In this document: piece after piece, positions 7,763 to 16,515 of the stretch
Position numbering within the stretch: position 1 is the first letter of the stretch
Layout of the letters: each line of letters begins with the position of its first letter
Source: Glycomyces tenuis DSM 44171
GTDB lineage: Bacteria > Actinomycetota > Actinomycetes > Mycobacteriales > Micromonosporaceae
Assembly (NCBI RefSeq): GCF_000427885.1
Contig: NZ_ATYW01000003.1
Span: 124,001 to 188,000, forward strand
Reading direction: 5' to 3'
Length of the DNA stretch: 64,000 nt
Notes under the pieces: generated by a model
Told to the model about the DNA's origin: nothing
Seen by the model: only the letters and a program-made list of their open reading frames with translations
Databases searched by the model: none
Program-made: the position numbers and the translations under genes

Positions 7763-8449
7763 GTGATCTACCGGGTGTTGAAGGCGGTGCTGGGGCCGAT
7801 CCTGTGGGCGATCTGGCGTCCGCAGGTCGAAGGGCTCGACCACGTGCCCGAAACGGGCCCCGCCATCCTGGCGAGCAACCACCTGGCGGTGTTCGACTCC
7901 GTCTTCCTGCCCCTGGTGGTCAAACGCCACATCACCTTCATCGCGAAGTCGGACTACTTCACCGGCACGGGCGCCAAGGGCTGGATGACGCGCACCTTCA
8001 TGGGCATGGTCGGCGCGATCCCGGTCGACCGCGCGGGCGGCGACGCGGCCGCGGCCTCGCTCGGCACCGGGAAACGGGTCCTGTCGGAAGGGCAGCTGTT
8101 CGGGATCTACCCGGAGGGGACGCGCTCGCCGGACGGGCGGCTGTACCGCGGCAAGACCGGGGTGGCGCGCCTGGCGCTGGAGACCGGATCGCCGGTGGTG
8201 CCGGTGGCGATGATGAACACCGGTGAGCTGCAACCGATCGGGAAGCGGCTGCCGAGCCGCGGGCGGCCGCGCATCAGGATCGGGCCGCCGCTGGACTTCG
8301 GCCGCTACTCGGGGCTCGTCGGCGACCGCACCGTCGAGCGGGCGGTGACCGACGAGATCATGGACGCGCTCAGGGAGCTCTCGGGCCAGGACTACGTCGA
8401 CGAGTACGCCGCGAAGATCAAGGACAAGAAGAAGGACCAGGACGCCTGA
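7763..8449 (+). CDS. plsC: 1-acyl-sn-glycerol-3-phosphate acyltransferase (PlsC family)
   Basis: The 228-residue protein has the acyltransferase motif NHLAVFD (NHxxxxD) and the glycerophosphate-binding motif YPEGTRSPDG. It should transfer an acyl group to lysophosphatidic acid at the inner face of the membrane during phospholipid synthesis. The tail is lysine-rich (KIKDKKKDQ). I chose the GTG at 7763 because the first strand and amphipathic helix of the family begin here and a TACGCT -10 sits 7 nt upstream. Upstream in-frame codons are proline/arginine-rich and unlike the family. Confidence 0.88.
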   Translation: MIYRVLKAVLGPILWAIWRPQVEGLDHVPETGPAILASNHLAVFDSVFLPLVVKRHITFIAKSDYFTGTGAKGWMTRTFMGMVGAIPVDRAGGDAAAASLGTGKRVLSEGQLFGIYPEGTRSPDGRLYRGKTGVARLALETGSPVVPVAMMNTGELQPIGKRLPSRGRPRIRIGPPLDFGRYSGLVGDRTVERAVTDEIMDALRELSGQDYVDEYAAKIKDKKKDQDA

Positions 8450-8523
8450 CCCTTCGGCTCCGCCTCCGTGCTCTACCCTCCTGCTCCGCCCCTGTCTTCA
8501 TTTTTCGGCCTCGCCCCTGTGCT

Positions 8524-9216
8524 TCATCCTTCGGCTCCTCCGAAACCCGCCCTGCGGCGCAGCGCCGGGAGGTCGACGACGACGATCTTGCGGCCCTCGG
8601 TTCGCAGCCAGCCGCGGTTGGCGAAGATCCCTATCGCCTGGTTGACGCTCTGCCGCGAACCGCCCGCCATCTCCGCCAACTGGGTCTGGTTCAACTCGAT
8701 GGTCGTCATGGGGGAGGAGTGCTGCTCGGCCAGGCGCACCAGCGTCTTCGCCACCCGCCCGGGGAGATCGAGGAAGACGTGGTCCGAGGACTGCTCGGTG
8801 AGGCGGCGGACGATCATGCCCATCGACCGCAGCACCGCGTCCAGCATCTTGGGGCTGCCGTGGACCAGCTCCAGGAAGCTCGACCGCGCCAGCGCCAGCG
8901 CCGTGGTGTCCTCGAGGGCCTCGGCCGAGGCCGAACGGGGGGAGCCGTCCAGCAGCGACACCTCGCCGAGGACTTCGGGTGCCCGCGCGACGTGGAGCAT
9001 CGCCCGCTCACCGGTTGCGGCGGTGCGGAAGACGCTCACCGCCCCGGACCGGATCATGATCAAAGACTCGCCTGCCTCGCCTTCGAAGAACAGCAGACGC
9101 CCTCGACGGTAGTGGCGGGGTACCGCCACGTCGGCGATCTTGCGCCGGGCCTGCGGGTCGAGGCCGGCGAACATGGCGACGCCTGCTAGCGGGTCTTCAG
9201 ATGGGCTGACACCCAT
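8524..9216 (-). CDS. Crp/Fnr family regulator with a cyclic-nucleotide-binding domain
   Basis: The 230-residue protein has an N-terminal cNMP-binding beta-barrel (~residues 12-120) with a phosphate-binding cassette GEVSLLDGSPRSA, then a C-terminal winged helix (QLAEMAGGSRQSVNQAI is the recognition region). The cassette keeps the Arg-Ser pair used to bind cAMP in Crp/GlxR. The ATG at 9216 has a GAAGGGGGAAG ribosome site. It is divergent from RNase AS. It is probably a global regulator, but it may not be the GlxR orthologue. Confidence 0.88.
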   Translation of the reverse strand: MGVSPSEDPLAGVAMFAGLDPQARRKIADVAVPRHYRRGRLLFFEGEAGESLIMIRSGAVSVFRTAATGERAMLHVARAPEVLGEVSLLDGSPRSASAEALEDTTALALARSSFLELVHGSPKMLDAVLRSMGMIVRRLTEQSSDHVFLDLPGRVAKTLVRLAEQHSSPMTTIELNQTQLAEMAGGSRQSVNQAIGIFANRGWLRTEGRKIVVVDLPALRRRAGFGGAEG

Positions 9217-9542
9217 AGTTCTTCCCCCTTCGGTGGGACCGCTCCGCGGGTTCCCTCCGATGATCGCTGTCTTTTCCGTCGTTGTACAGGGCCTGGTGTC
9301 GGAAACTTCACGCTCCGTTGGGTCATGTGTTCAGAGTGCGCAGTTGTCGCTCGGCCGAGTGTACGATCAAGTCTACGTATTTTATCGCGTAATGTCCGGT
9401 ATCGCGATTCTCACATGCAGAATGCGAGGTCAGGTACCGGCCACCAGATCGTATGGCGTAGCGTCGACTCCAGCCAGGCGACATACGGGCGCAGGCCGGA
9501 AGGGCCGGAGACGCGGCCCGCGATCATACGAAAGGCCGATGT
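9217..9542. other. Divergent intergenic region between the Crp-like gene and RNase AS
   Basis: These 326 bp hold no convincing gene. A locally AT-rich patch (9360-9420) with hexamers such as TACGAT (9362-9367) probably carries promoters for one or both neighbours. I could not fix a -35/-10 pair or a Crp-type TGTGA-N6-TCACA site. Confidence 0.4.
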
Positions 9543-10085
9543 GTGGCGTACCGATACTTCTACGACTGCGAGTTCATCGAGGACGGTCGCACGATCGACC
9601 TGGTCTCCATCGGCGTCGTGGATGAACTCGGTCGCGAATACTACGCCGTCTCAACGGAATTCGATCCGTCCAGGGCCATAGAGTGGGTGCGGCGCAACGT
9701 ACTCGACAAGCTCCCGGGCCCGGCCAGCCCGCTGTGGAAGGACCGCGCGACCATCCGCGACGAGCTATACGACTTCCTGGTCACCCCGGTGCGCAAGAAG
9801 ACCGGAACGCATCCGGGCGAGCGCATCGAACTGTGGGCCTGGTACGGCGCCTACGACCACGTGGCGTTCGCGCAGCTGTGGGGCTCCATGCCGGAGCTGC
9901 CGCGAGCGCTGCCGCGGATGACCAAGGACCTGCGCCAGCGCTGGGACGACCTGGGCCGCCCGGAACTGCCGGTCGCGCCCGACGCCGACCTCCACGACGC
10001 GCTGACCGACGCCAAGCTCAACCTCGCCCGCTGGGAGTCCCTCGAAGCCGCCCGCAGGGACCGCGCCGCACTCGGGCAACACTGA
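9543..10085 (+). CDS. RNase AS: polyadenylate-specific 3'-exoribonuclease (DEDD family)
   Basis: The 180-residue protein starts with the strand YFYDCEFIEDG carrying the first Asp and Glu of the DEDD nuclease core, and ends with DADLHDALTDAKLNLARW supplying later acidic residues. It matches my memory of mycobacterial RNase AS (Rv2179c), a homodimeric, metal-dependent exonuclease with preference for poly(A) tails. The GTG start at 9543 follows a weak AAAGG. It stands alone on its strand before the phosphofructokinase gene. Confidence 0.82.
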   Translation: MAYRYFYDCEFIEDGRTIDLVSIGVVDELGREYYAVSTEFDPSRAIEWVRRNVLDKLPGPASPLWKDRATIRDELYDFLVTPVRKKTGTHPGERIELWAWYGAYDHVAFAQLWGSMPELPRALPRMTKDLRQRWDDLGRPELPVAPDADLHDALTDAKLNLARWESLEAARRDRAALGQH

Positions 10086-10377
10086 ACCGGCCCAGCGCCG
10101 CCACCCCCTCGCCGCCCTCCGGCCTCCCGCTCGGAACCGCCGCCCCGCCCACTCGGCGCAGCTGAACCCTTGTCGTCGGCCTTCGCCTCCCCGCCCCGCT
10201 CGGTGCCGCGCGCCGCTTCCCGCCGGCCCCGCCCTGGGGCCGCCGACCTTTCCGCCCGAACGGCCCTTTCCGGCTTCGCAACCCCTCACCACCGCTCCGA
10301 AGTGCCGAGATAGGCTGAGCGAAGTTTCGGCAATGAAGCCGCCCAGTTAACAGATCTCACTCTAGGGAGTACGACGC
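10086..10377 (+). promoter_or_regulatory. Intergenic region with the pfkA promoter
   Basis: No gene is seen in these 292 bp. The first 200 bp are C-rich without structure I can name. TAGGCT at 10311-10316 is a -10 candidate about 60 bp before the start, and AGGGAG at 10364-10369 is the ribosome site with 8-nt spacing to the ATG at 10378. Unlike many neighbours, this gene has a normal leader. Confidence 0.45.
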
Positions 10378-11403
10378 ATGCGCATTGGCGTGCTCACCGG
10401 CGGCGGTGACTGCCCCGGTCTCAACGCGGTCATCCGTGCCGCGGTCCGCAAAGGCACCAAGGAATACGGCCACGAGTTCGTGGGCTTCCGCTACGGCTGG
10501 AAGGGCCCGATCGAGGGCATCACGCAGCCTCTGGACTGGGACACCGTCGAGGGCATCCTCGACCAGGGCGGCACGATCCTCCACTCCTCCCGCACCAACC
10601 CCTACAAGATCGAGGGCGGCGTCGAGGCGATCAAGAAGAACATGGCCGCGCTCGGCATCGACGCGCTGATCGCCATCGGCGGCGAGGACACCCTGGGCGT
10701 CGCCACGAAGCTGACCGCCGACGGCGTCAACTGCGTGGGCGTCCCGAAGACCATCGACAACGACCTCTCGGGCACCGACTACACCTTCGGCTTCGACACC
10801 GCCGTCAACATCGCCACCGAGGCGATCGACCGGCTGTGGACCACCGCCGAGTCGCACGACCGCTGCATCGTCGTCGAGATCATGGGCCGCCACGCCGGAT
10901 GGATGACGCTCCACGCCGGCATCGCGGGCGGCGCGAACGTCGTGCTCATCCCCGAGGTCGCCTTCGACATCGAGAAGGTCGCGAACTTCGTCAAGGAGCG
11001 CATGGACGCCGGCAAGTCCACCATCGTCGCGGTCTCCGAGGGCGCGCACGCCGAAACCGGCATGGTCCTCAAGGACGGCGAGGTCGACGCGTTCGGGCAC
11101 GTCAAGCTCGGCGGCGTCGGCGACTGGGTCGCCGAGCAGATCAAGGAGCGCACCGGCTCCGAGACCCGCGCGATCATCCTCGGCCACCTCCAGCGCGGCG
11201 GCACCCCCACCGCCTTCGACCGGGTCCTGGCGACCCGCCTCGGCATCGAGGCCGCCGACGCGGTCGAAGAGGGCGACTTCGGCAAGATGATGGCCCTCCA
11301 GGGCACCGACGTCGTCCGCATCCCGATCCACGAGGGCACCGACGTCCTCAAGACCGTCCCGGTCGAGCGCTACCAGGACGCCGAGGTCTTCTTCGGCGCC
11401 TAA
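10378..11403 (+). CDS. pfkA: 6-phosphofructokinase with pyrophosphate-type active-site residues
   Basis: The 341-residue protein has the PFK landmarks LTGGGDCPGLNAVIRAAV, PKTIDNDLSGTDYTFG, EIMGRHAGWM and GHLQRGGTPTAFDR. At the phosphoryl-donor site it reads GGEDT (Glu103-Asp104) and VPKTIDND (Lys124). In ATP enzymes residue 104 is Gly, whereas Asp104 with Lys124 is the pattern of PPi-dependent PFKs such as that of Amycolatopsis methanolica. I therefore predict reversible, pyrophosphate-using fructose-6-phosphate phosphorylation in the cytoplasm. It is monocistronic with a strong terminator. Confidence 0.9.
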   Translation: MRIGVLTGGGDCPGLNAVIRAAVRKGTKEYGHEFVGFRYGWKGPIEGITQPLDWDTVEGILDQGGTILHSSRTNPYKIEGGVEAIKKNMAALGIDALIAIGGEDTLGVATKLTADGVNCVGVPKTIDNDLSGTDYTFGFDTAVNIATEAIDRLWTTAESHDRCIVVEIMGRHAGWMTLHAGIAGGANVVLIPEVAFDIEKVANFVKERMDAGKSTIVAVSEGAHAETGMVLKDGEVDAFGHVKLGGVGDWVAEQIKERTGSETRAIILGHLQRGGTPTAFDRVLATRLGIEAADAVEEGDFGKMMALQGTDVVRIPIHEGTDVLKTVPVERYQDAEVFFGA

Positions 11404-11531
11404 GCGCCGACGACTCCGGTCCACCGCGACCGGGTGCGGCCGCGACGAGCGACTCCTCGGGCGGCCGCGGAAATCCGGCCCCACGGGGCCGGAGCGGCCG
11501 GTCCGCGTGATCGGCCGCACTGAAGACACAA

Positions 11532-11572
11532 CCACTGGCACGTCCGGTTCGTTAGACCGGACGTGCCAGTGG
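11532..11572 (+). terminator. Strong hairpin terminator after pfkA
   Basis: Perfect 17-bp arms (11532-11548 and 11556-11572) enclose the 7-nt loop TCGTTAG, followed by CTTTCTC. It lies 128 bp after the pfkA stop. The first codon of the next candidate ORF lies inside the right arm. Confidence 0.8.
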
Positions 11573-12018
11573 CTTTCTCAGGGGATACCGGCGAGCTCCC
11601 GCAGCTCACCGATTTCACGTTTCACAAGACTCTGCGCGACGTCGACTTCGACGGCGTCCCGATCGCGGGGCTCGACGCCGACTTCTACCGGCGGCCGGTG
11701 GCGGGCCGGCTGCTCAGCGTCGGCGTATACCGTTTCGCGGGCGCCGAGACCCACCGGGCCTGGGGCTGGGTCGGCGAGGAGCACTGCTCGTGGCACGCCT
11801 ACCGTGATCCCGCCTCCGGCGGCTTCGACGGCCCCTTCCGAGGCTGCCCCGAGCTGCGAGTGCTCACCGCCGACGAGGGCCCCTACGGCTTCGAGCTAGG
11901 CGCCGGCGACCTCTGCCGCCGCTTTCTTCTCGGCCCGCGCGGCGCGCCTGGTGTAGACGATCGCGGCGACGCTGATCGCCAGGCCGAGCGCGAGACCGGC
12001 GCCCTTGAGGGCGTGTGA
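11563..12018 (+). CDS. Hypothetical protein, uncertain
   Basis: The 151-residue frame has coding-like GC3 and protein-like composition for its first ~110 residues (for example SVGVYRFAGAETHRAWGW). Its only early start (GTG 11563) sits inside the pfkA terminator hairpin. The last 123 bp run antisense to a more convincing membrane-protein gene and encode an arginine/aspartate-rich tail. It may be a real gene whose original stop was lost, a decayed gene, or spurious. No family is recognised. Confidence 0.4.
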   Translation: MPVAFSGDTGELPQLTDFTFHKTLRDVDFDGVPIAGLDADFYRRPVAGRLLSVGVYRFAGAETHRAWGWVGEEHCSWHAYRDPASGGFDGPFRGCPELRVLTADEGPYGFELGAGDLCRRFLLGPRGAPGVDDRGDADRQAERETGALEGV

Positions 12019-12276
12019 GGCCTCGGGCACGAACGCCAGGACCGCCACCGGCACCTGCACGACGCCGACGACCGCGGCGAGGAGCCACTTGCTGCGGCCC
12101 GAGCCCCACAGCAGGGCCGTCCAGACGGGGGCGACGACGATCGCGATGCTCGCGATGTCGAGGAACGCGTGGAGCACCGGGTTGTGGACCCGGTCGTGTT
12201 GGAACGCCATGGCGGGGCTCGCGACGGCGACGAGCATGCCCGCGACGGTCGCCACGAAGACGAGACGACGTGTCAT
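11896..12276 (-). CDS. Small multi-pass membrane protein with a signal peptide
   Basis: The 126-residue protein begins with a signal peptide (cleavage near SPAMAFQ, residues ~20-25), followed by about three membrane segments (~37-60, ~64-83, ~91-109) and a lysine/alanine-rich cytoplasmic tail. The ATG at 12276 has AGGAGG at correct spacing. A short His-containing region (FQHDRVHNPVLHAF) follows the signal peptide. The function is unknown. The 3' end overlaps the opposing hypothetical ORF by 123 bp. Confidence 0.72.
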   Translation of the reverse strand: MTRRLVFVATVAGMLVAVASPAMAFQHDRVHNPVLHAFLDIASIAIVVAPVWTALLWGSGRSKWLLAAVVGVVQVPVAVLAFVPEASHALKGAGLALGLAISVAAIVYTRRAARAEKKAAAEVAGA

Positions 12277-12370
12277 ACCAGACCTCCTACGGTAACGAAT
12301 ACCTGACGTTACGCGCAGTAGTCGGTGTTGTCTGTCGGGAATCCGCCACTTTGACCCCCGGCTGAAGACC

Positions 12371-13219
12371 CTAAGGGTGCTCCAGCGCCAGCCGGGCCGC
12401 CTCGACCGTGTTGCGGAGCAGCAGCATCGTCGTCACCGGCCCCACGCCGCCCGGAACCGGGGTGATGGCGCTGGCGAGCGGGGCCACCGCCTCGTAGTCG
12501 ACGTCGCCGACCAGGCCGCCGTCCGGCGTCGGGTTCGTGCCGACGTCGATCACGACCGCGCCGGGCTTGACGAACTCGGCGCCGATCATCCGCGGCCGGC
12601 CCACCGCCGCCACCAGCACGTCCGCCTCCCGGCAGACCGCGGCGAGCTCCTTGGTCCGCGAGTGGCACACCGTCACCGTCGCCGACTCGTTCACCAGCAG
12701 CAGCGCGGCCGGCTTGCCGACCACCGTCGAGCGCCCCACCACGACCGCCCGCGCGCCCTCGAGACGCACGCCCTCGTGCCGGAGCAGTTCGAGCACCGCC
12801 GCGCTCGTCGCCGGGGCGAAGGTGCGCCGCCCCTGCGCCAGCCGGCCCAGGCTCTCCGAGTTCGCGCCGTCGACATCCTTGAACGGGCTGATGTACCAGC
12901 CCACCTCCGCGAGGCTCACGCCCTCCGGCAGGGGCGTCTGGCAGATGACCCCGTGGACCTCCGGGTCGGCCGAGAGCTCCTGGAGCTTCGCGACGATCTC
13001 GTCGCGGCCCGGCTCCTCCAACTGCACGACCCGGCAGTCCAGGCCGAGCTTCCCGGCGGTCTTCGCGATCGACCGCACGTACCAGGCCGTGCCCTCGTCG
13101 TCGGTCGGCACGACCACCGCCAGCGTCGGCACCGTGCCGCCCTCGCGCAGCCGCTCGGCCGCGGCGGCCACTTCCTCGCGCAGCGCCTTCGCGACCGCGC
13201 GCCCGTCGATGTCCTTCAT
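12371..13219 (-). CDS. folD: FolD-family methylenetetrahydrofolate dehydrogenase, predicted cyclohydrolase-deficient
   Basis: The 282-residue protein has the FolD Rossmann part (VVVGRSTVVGKPAALLL), the KDVDGANSESLGRL motif with the conserved Asp, CQTPLP with the conserved Gln, and the C-terminal PVPGGVGPVT. The catalytic lysine four residues after the conserved Tyr (Lys56 in the human enzyme) is Ile51 here: WYVRSIAK. Mutating that lysine in known enzymes abolishes cyclohydrolase activity while dehydrogenase can persist. The ATG overlaps the stop of an FchA-type cyclohydrolase gene (ATGA), which could supply the missing step in one-carbon metabolism. Confidence 0.9.
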   Translation of the reverse strand: MKDIDGRAVAKALREEVAAAAERLREGGTVPTLAVVVPTDDEGTAWYVRSIAKTAGKLGLDCRVVQLEEPGRDEIVAKLQELSADPEVHGVICQTPLPEGVSLAEVGWYISPFKDVDGANSESLGRLAQGRRTFAPATSAAVLELLRHEGVRLEGARAVVVGRSTVVGKPAALLLVNESATVTVCHSRTKELAAVCREADVLVAAVGRPRMIGAEFVKPGAVVIDVGTNPTPDGGLVGDVDYEAVAPLASAITPVPGGVGPVTTMLLLRNTVEAARLALEHP

Positions 13220-13839
13220 GCTCTGATCCTCTTCGCCACGGCCTGCATGATCGCCTCGGCCTGCACCTTCGCCTGGAGTGACTCGTTGAGCGCGCTCGCC
13301 AGACGCTCGCGCACCTCCGCGTCCTTGATCGACCCCAGGTTGATGTCGACGTTCAGCGCCGCCGACTCCAGGGCCGACTTCGCGCTCGACGCGGCCACGG
13401 CCACATCCGAGAGCACGTTCGGGTTCGAGCCGTCCAGGATCTTCCCCGAGAGACGGATGACCTGCGCCGACACCTTCGCCACCGCGAGCGGCACCTCGGC
13501 GGCCTCGGCCAGCCCGGACTGGATCGCCGCGGTGCGGGCCGCCTTCTCCTCGGCGGTGGCCTTCGGCAGCTTGTAGGCCGCCATCACGCCGGAGAACGCC
13601 TCGGCGTCGTCCTCGGCCAGCCGGAGCGCCTCGGCGCGGAGCCGCTCGGCCTCGGCCAGCGCCTCGCGCATGACCGCTTCGTGTTCGGCGAACTTCGGCT
13701 TCCCGATGGTCAGGTTGCACACCATCGACACCAGGGCCGCCCCGGTCGCCGCGTTCATTCCCGCCGCCGCGCCGCCACCGGGCGCGGGGAGCTCCGACGC
13801 GAGGTCGGTCAGCCAGTCTTCAATCGTCGTCTTGCGCAC
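13216..13839 (-). CDS. fchA: Cyclodeaminase/cyclohydrolase-family protein (FchA-like methenyl-THF cyclohydrolase)
   Basis: The 207-residue helical protein has the family signature APGGGAAAGMNAATGAALVS near its N-terminus and SNPNVLSDVAVA in the middle, as in bacterial methenyltetrahydrofolate cyclohydrolase FchA and the cyclodeaminase domain of FTCD. No formiminotransferase domain or histidine-degradation gene is nearby, so cyclohydrolase is the better reading. The GTG at 13839 follows TACGCT by 6 nt, suggesting a leaderless mRNA. The stop overlaps the folD start, so the two proteins are produced together. Confidence 0.85.
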   Translation of the reverse strand: MRKTTIEDWLTDLASELPAPGGGAAAGMNAATGAALVSMVCNLTIGKPKFAEHEAVMREALAEAERLRAEALRLAEDDAEAFSGVMAAYKLPKATAEEKAARTAAIQSGLAEAAEVPLAVAKVSAQVIRLSGKILDGSNPNVLSDVAVAASSAKSALESAALNVDINLGSIKDAEVRERLASALNESLQAKVQAEAIMQAVAKRIRA

Positions 13840-13845
13840 CAGACC

Positions 13846-13851
13846 AGCGTA
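13846..13851 (-). promoter_or_regulatory. -10 element of the fchA-folD operon
   Basis: TACGCT on the minus strand lies exactly 6 nt before the GTG start of fchA. There is no SD, so the operon mRNA is probably leaderless. Confidence 0.45.
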
Positions 13852-13989
13852 GACGCGTCCCGAAAGACGGGATGTCCGCGCTCGTCCGTTTGTGGCGTGT
13901 CGGTACGCCGCGCGGCCGGAGACCGCGCGGATGTGTCGGTGTTCACGCGAATCCGGGAGGACTCGCGCACTGGGAAGGGCGAATCGGCG

Positions 13990-15408
<1,419 letters not shown>

Positions 15409-15420
15409 CGAAGCGAGCGA

Positions 15421-15443
15421 GGGCGCCCCTTCGGGAGGCGCCC
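15421..15443. terminator. Bidirectional hairpin between DAHP synthase and the C39-like gene
   Basis: GGGCGCC (15421-15427) and GGCGCCC (15437-15443) form a 7-bp stem with a short loop, followed by TTCGT. It serves convergent genes ending at 15408 and 15448. Confidence 0.6.
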
Positions 15444-15447
15444 TTCG

Positions 15448-16377
15448 TCATGCCCGCCGCTCCTCCCGCAGCCGGGACGCGAGCTCGCCGTACGTCGGCC
15501 CCAGCGCGCGCAGCGCCGCGGCGGCCCGCTCGGTCCGCCCGGTCGTCACCTCGTACTGGAGGCTCCCGACGAGCTCGGACTGCCGCGCGGCGAGCGCGGC
15601 CGACGACGACAGCCCGATGCCCGACAGGCACACCGCGGCGTCGGCGAGCCGCCGCGCCCCGACGTGGATCGCGAAGTGCGCCAGGTGGCCGTGCGTCTCC
15701 TCGGGCAGGCCCTCCTCGACCATCGCGGCCAGTCGCTCGGCGGCCTCCCGGTTCCGCAGCGTCCCCGGCCGCACCGGATGGACGTGCTCGCCGGTGAGCC
15801 ACGCGATCGCGGTGCCGATGGTGCTCTCGATCGCCTCGGCGGGCTCGACCTCGCGCGCCCTCGTGAAAGCGGTCCTCGCGGTGTACGACTCGCCGTAGTC
15901 GAGGGTGTCGGTGCGCCAGGCGTCCAGGAACCGCTCGATCGGCAGCGTCGCGAACGGGTGCCCGGCGGGGTCGTGGAAGCGGACCATGTCGTCGGCGACG
16001 CCGAGCGCCACCACGTAGTGGTCGCCGCCGATCGGCTCGCCGAAACCGGGCCGGTGCTCGTGCAGGCCGATCTCGACCGGGCCGACCAGGACCGGGTCGG
16101 CGGTGCGCGCGGCGCGCAGCAGCCGCTCGGCCTCGTCGCGGTCGCCCGAGGTGCGGCGGCACTCCCAGCCGAGCGCCGTGACGGCCTCGTTCAGCCCGAT
16201 GCCGCCGTCCCACCCGGCGGGGTCGAAGAACGGCGCGGTCCCTCCGAGCAACTGCATGCCGAACGGCGAGCCGGTCAGCACCTCGATCACGGCCGGGCCG
16301 GGCGAATCGTCCCCCAGGACCATCGCGAGTGAGTCGGCGTAGCAGTAGGAGCCGGACCCGGTATAGGGAAAGAGCAT
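15448..16377 (-). CDS. BtrH/C39-like cysteine-protease-fold protein
   Basis: The 309-residue protein begins YTGSGSYCYADSLAMVLG, an early Cys in a helix, followed by GEPIGGDHYVVALGV and MVRFHDPAG, the spacing of a papain-like Cys-His-Asp fold. This resembles the BtrH N-terminal/C39-like domain of acyltransferases and cysteine peptidases in natural-product pathways. The C-terminal ~140 residues are helical. The ATG at 16377 has GGAGG upstream. No peptide substrate gene is adjacent, so peptidase versus acyltransferase activity cannot be decided. Confidence 0.6.
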   Translation of the reverse strand: MLFPYTGSGSYCYADSLAMVLGDDSPGPAVIEVLTGSPFGMQLLGGTAPFFDPAGWDGGIGLNEAVTALGWECRRTSGDRDEAERLLRAARTADPVLVGPVEIGLHEHRPGFGEPIGGDHYVVALGVADDMVRFHDPAGHPFATLPIERFLDAWRTDTLDYGESYTARTAFTRAREVEPAEAIESTIGTAIAWLTGEHVHPVRPGTLRNREAAERLAAMVEEGLPEETHGHLAHFAIHVGARRLADAAVCLSGIGLSSSAALAARQSELVGSLQYEVTTGRTERAAAALRALGPTYGELASRLREERRA

Positions 16378-16515
16378 GGTGCCTCCGTTGACGCTTGTCC
16401 GCCACGGCCCGGTATGGAACCGTTGGGGATCACCGGGCGCCGCGGCGGCGGCCCTGGATCTGGACAGACGGTACAATTTTGAATTTTCCGCCGCAAGTTT
16501 CCTGGAGCACCGCTC

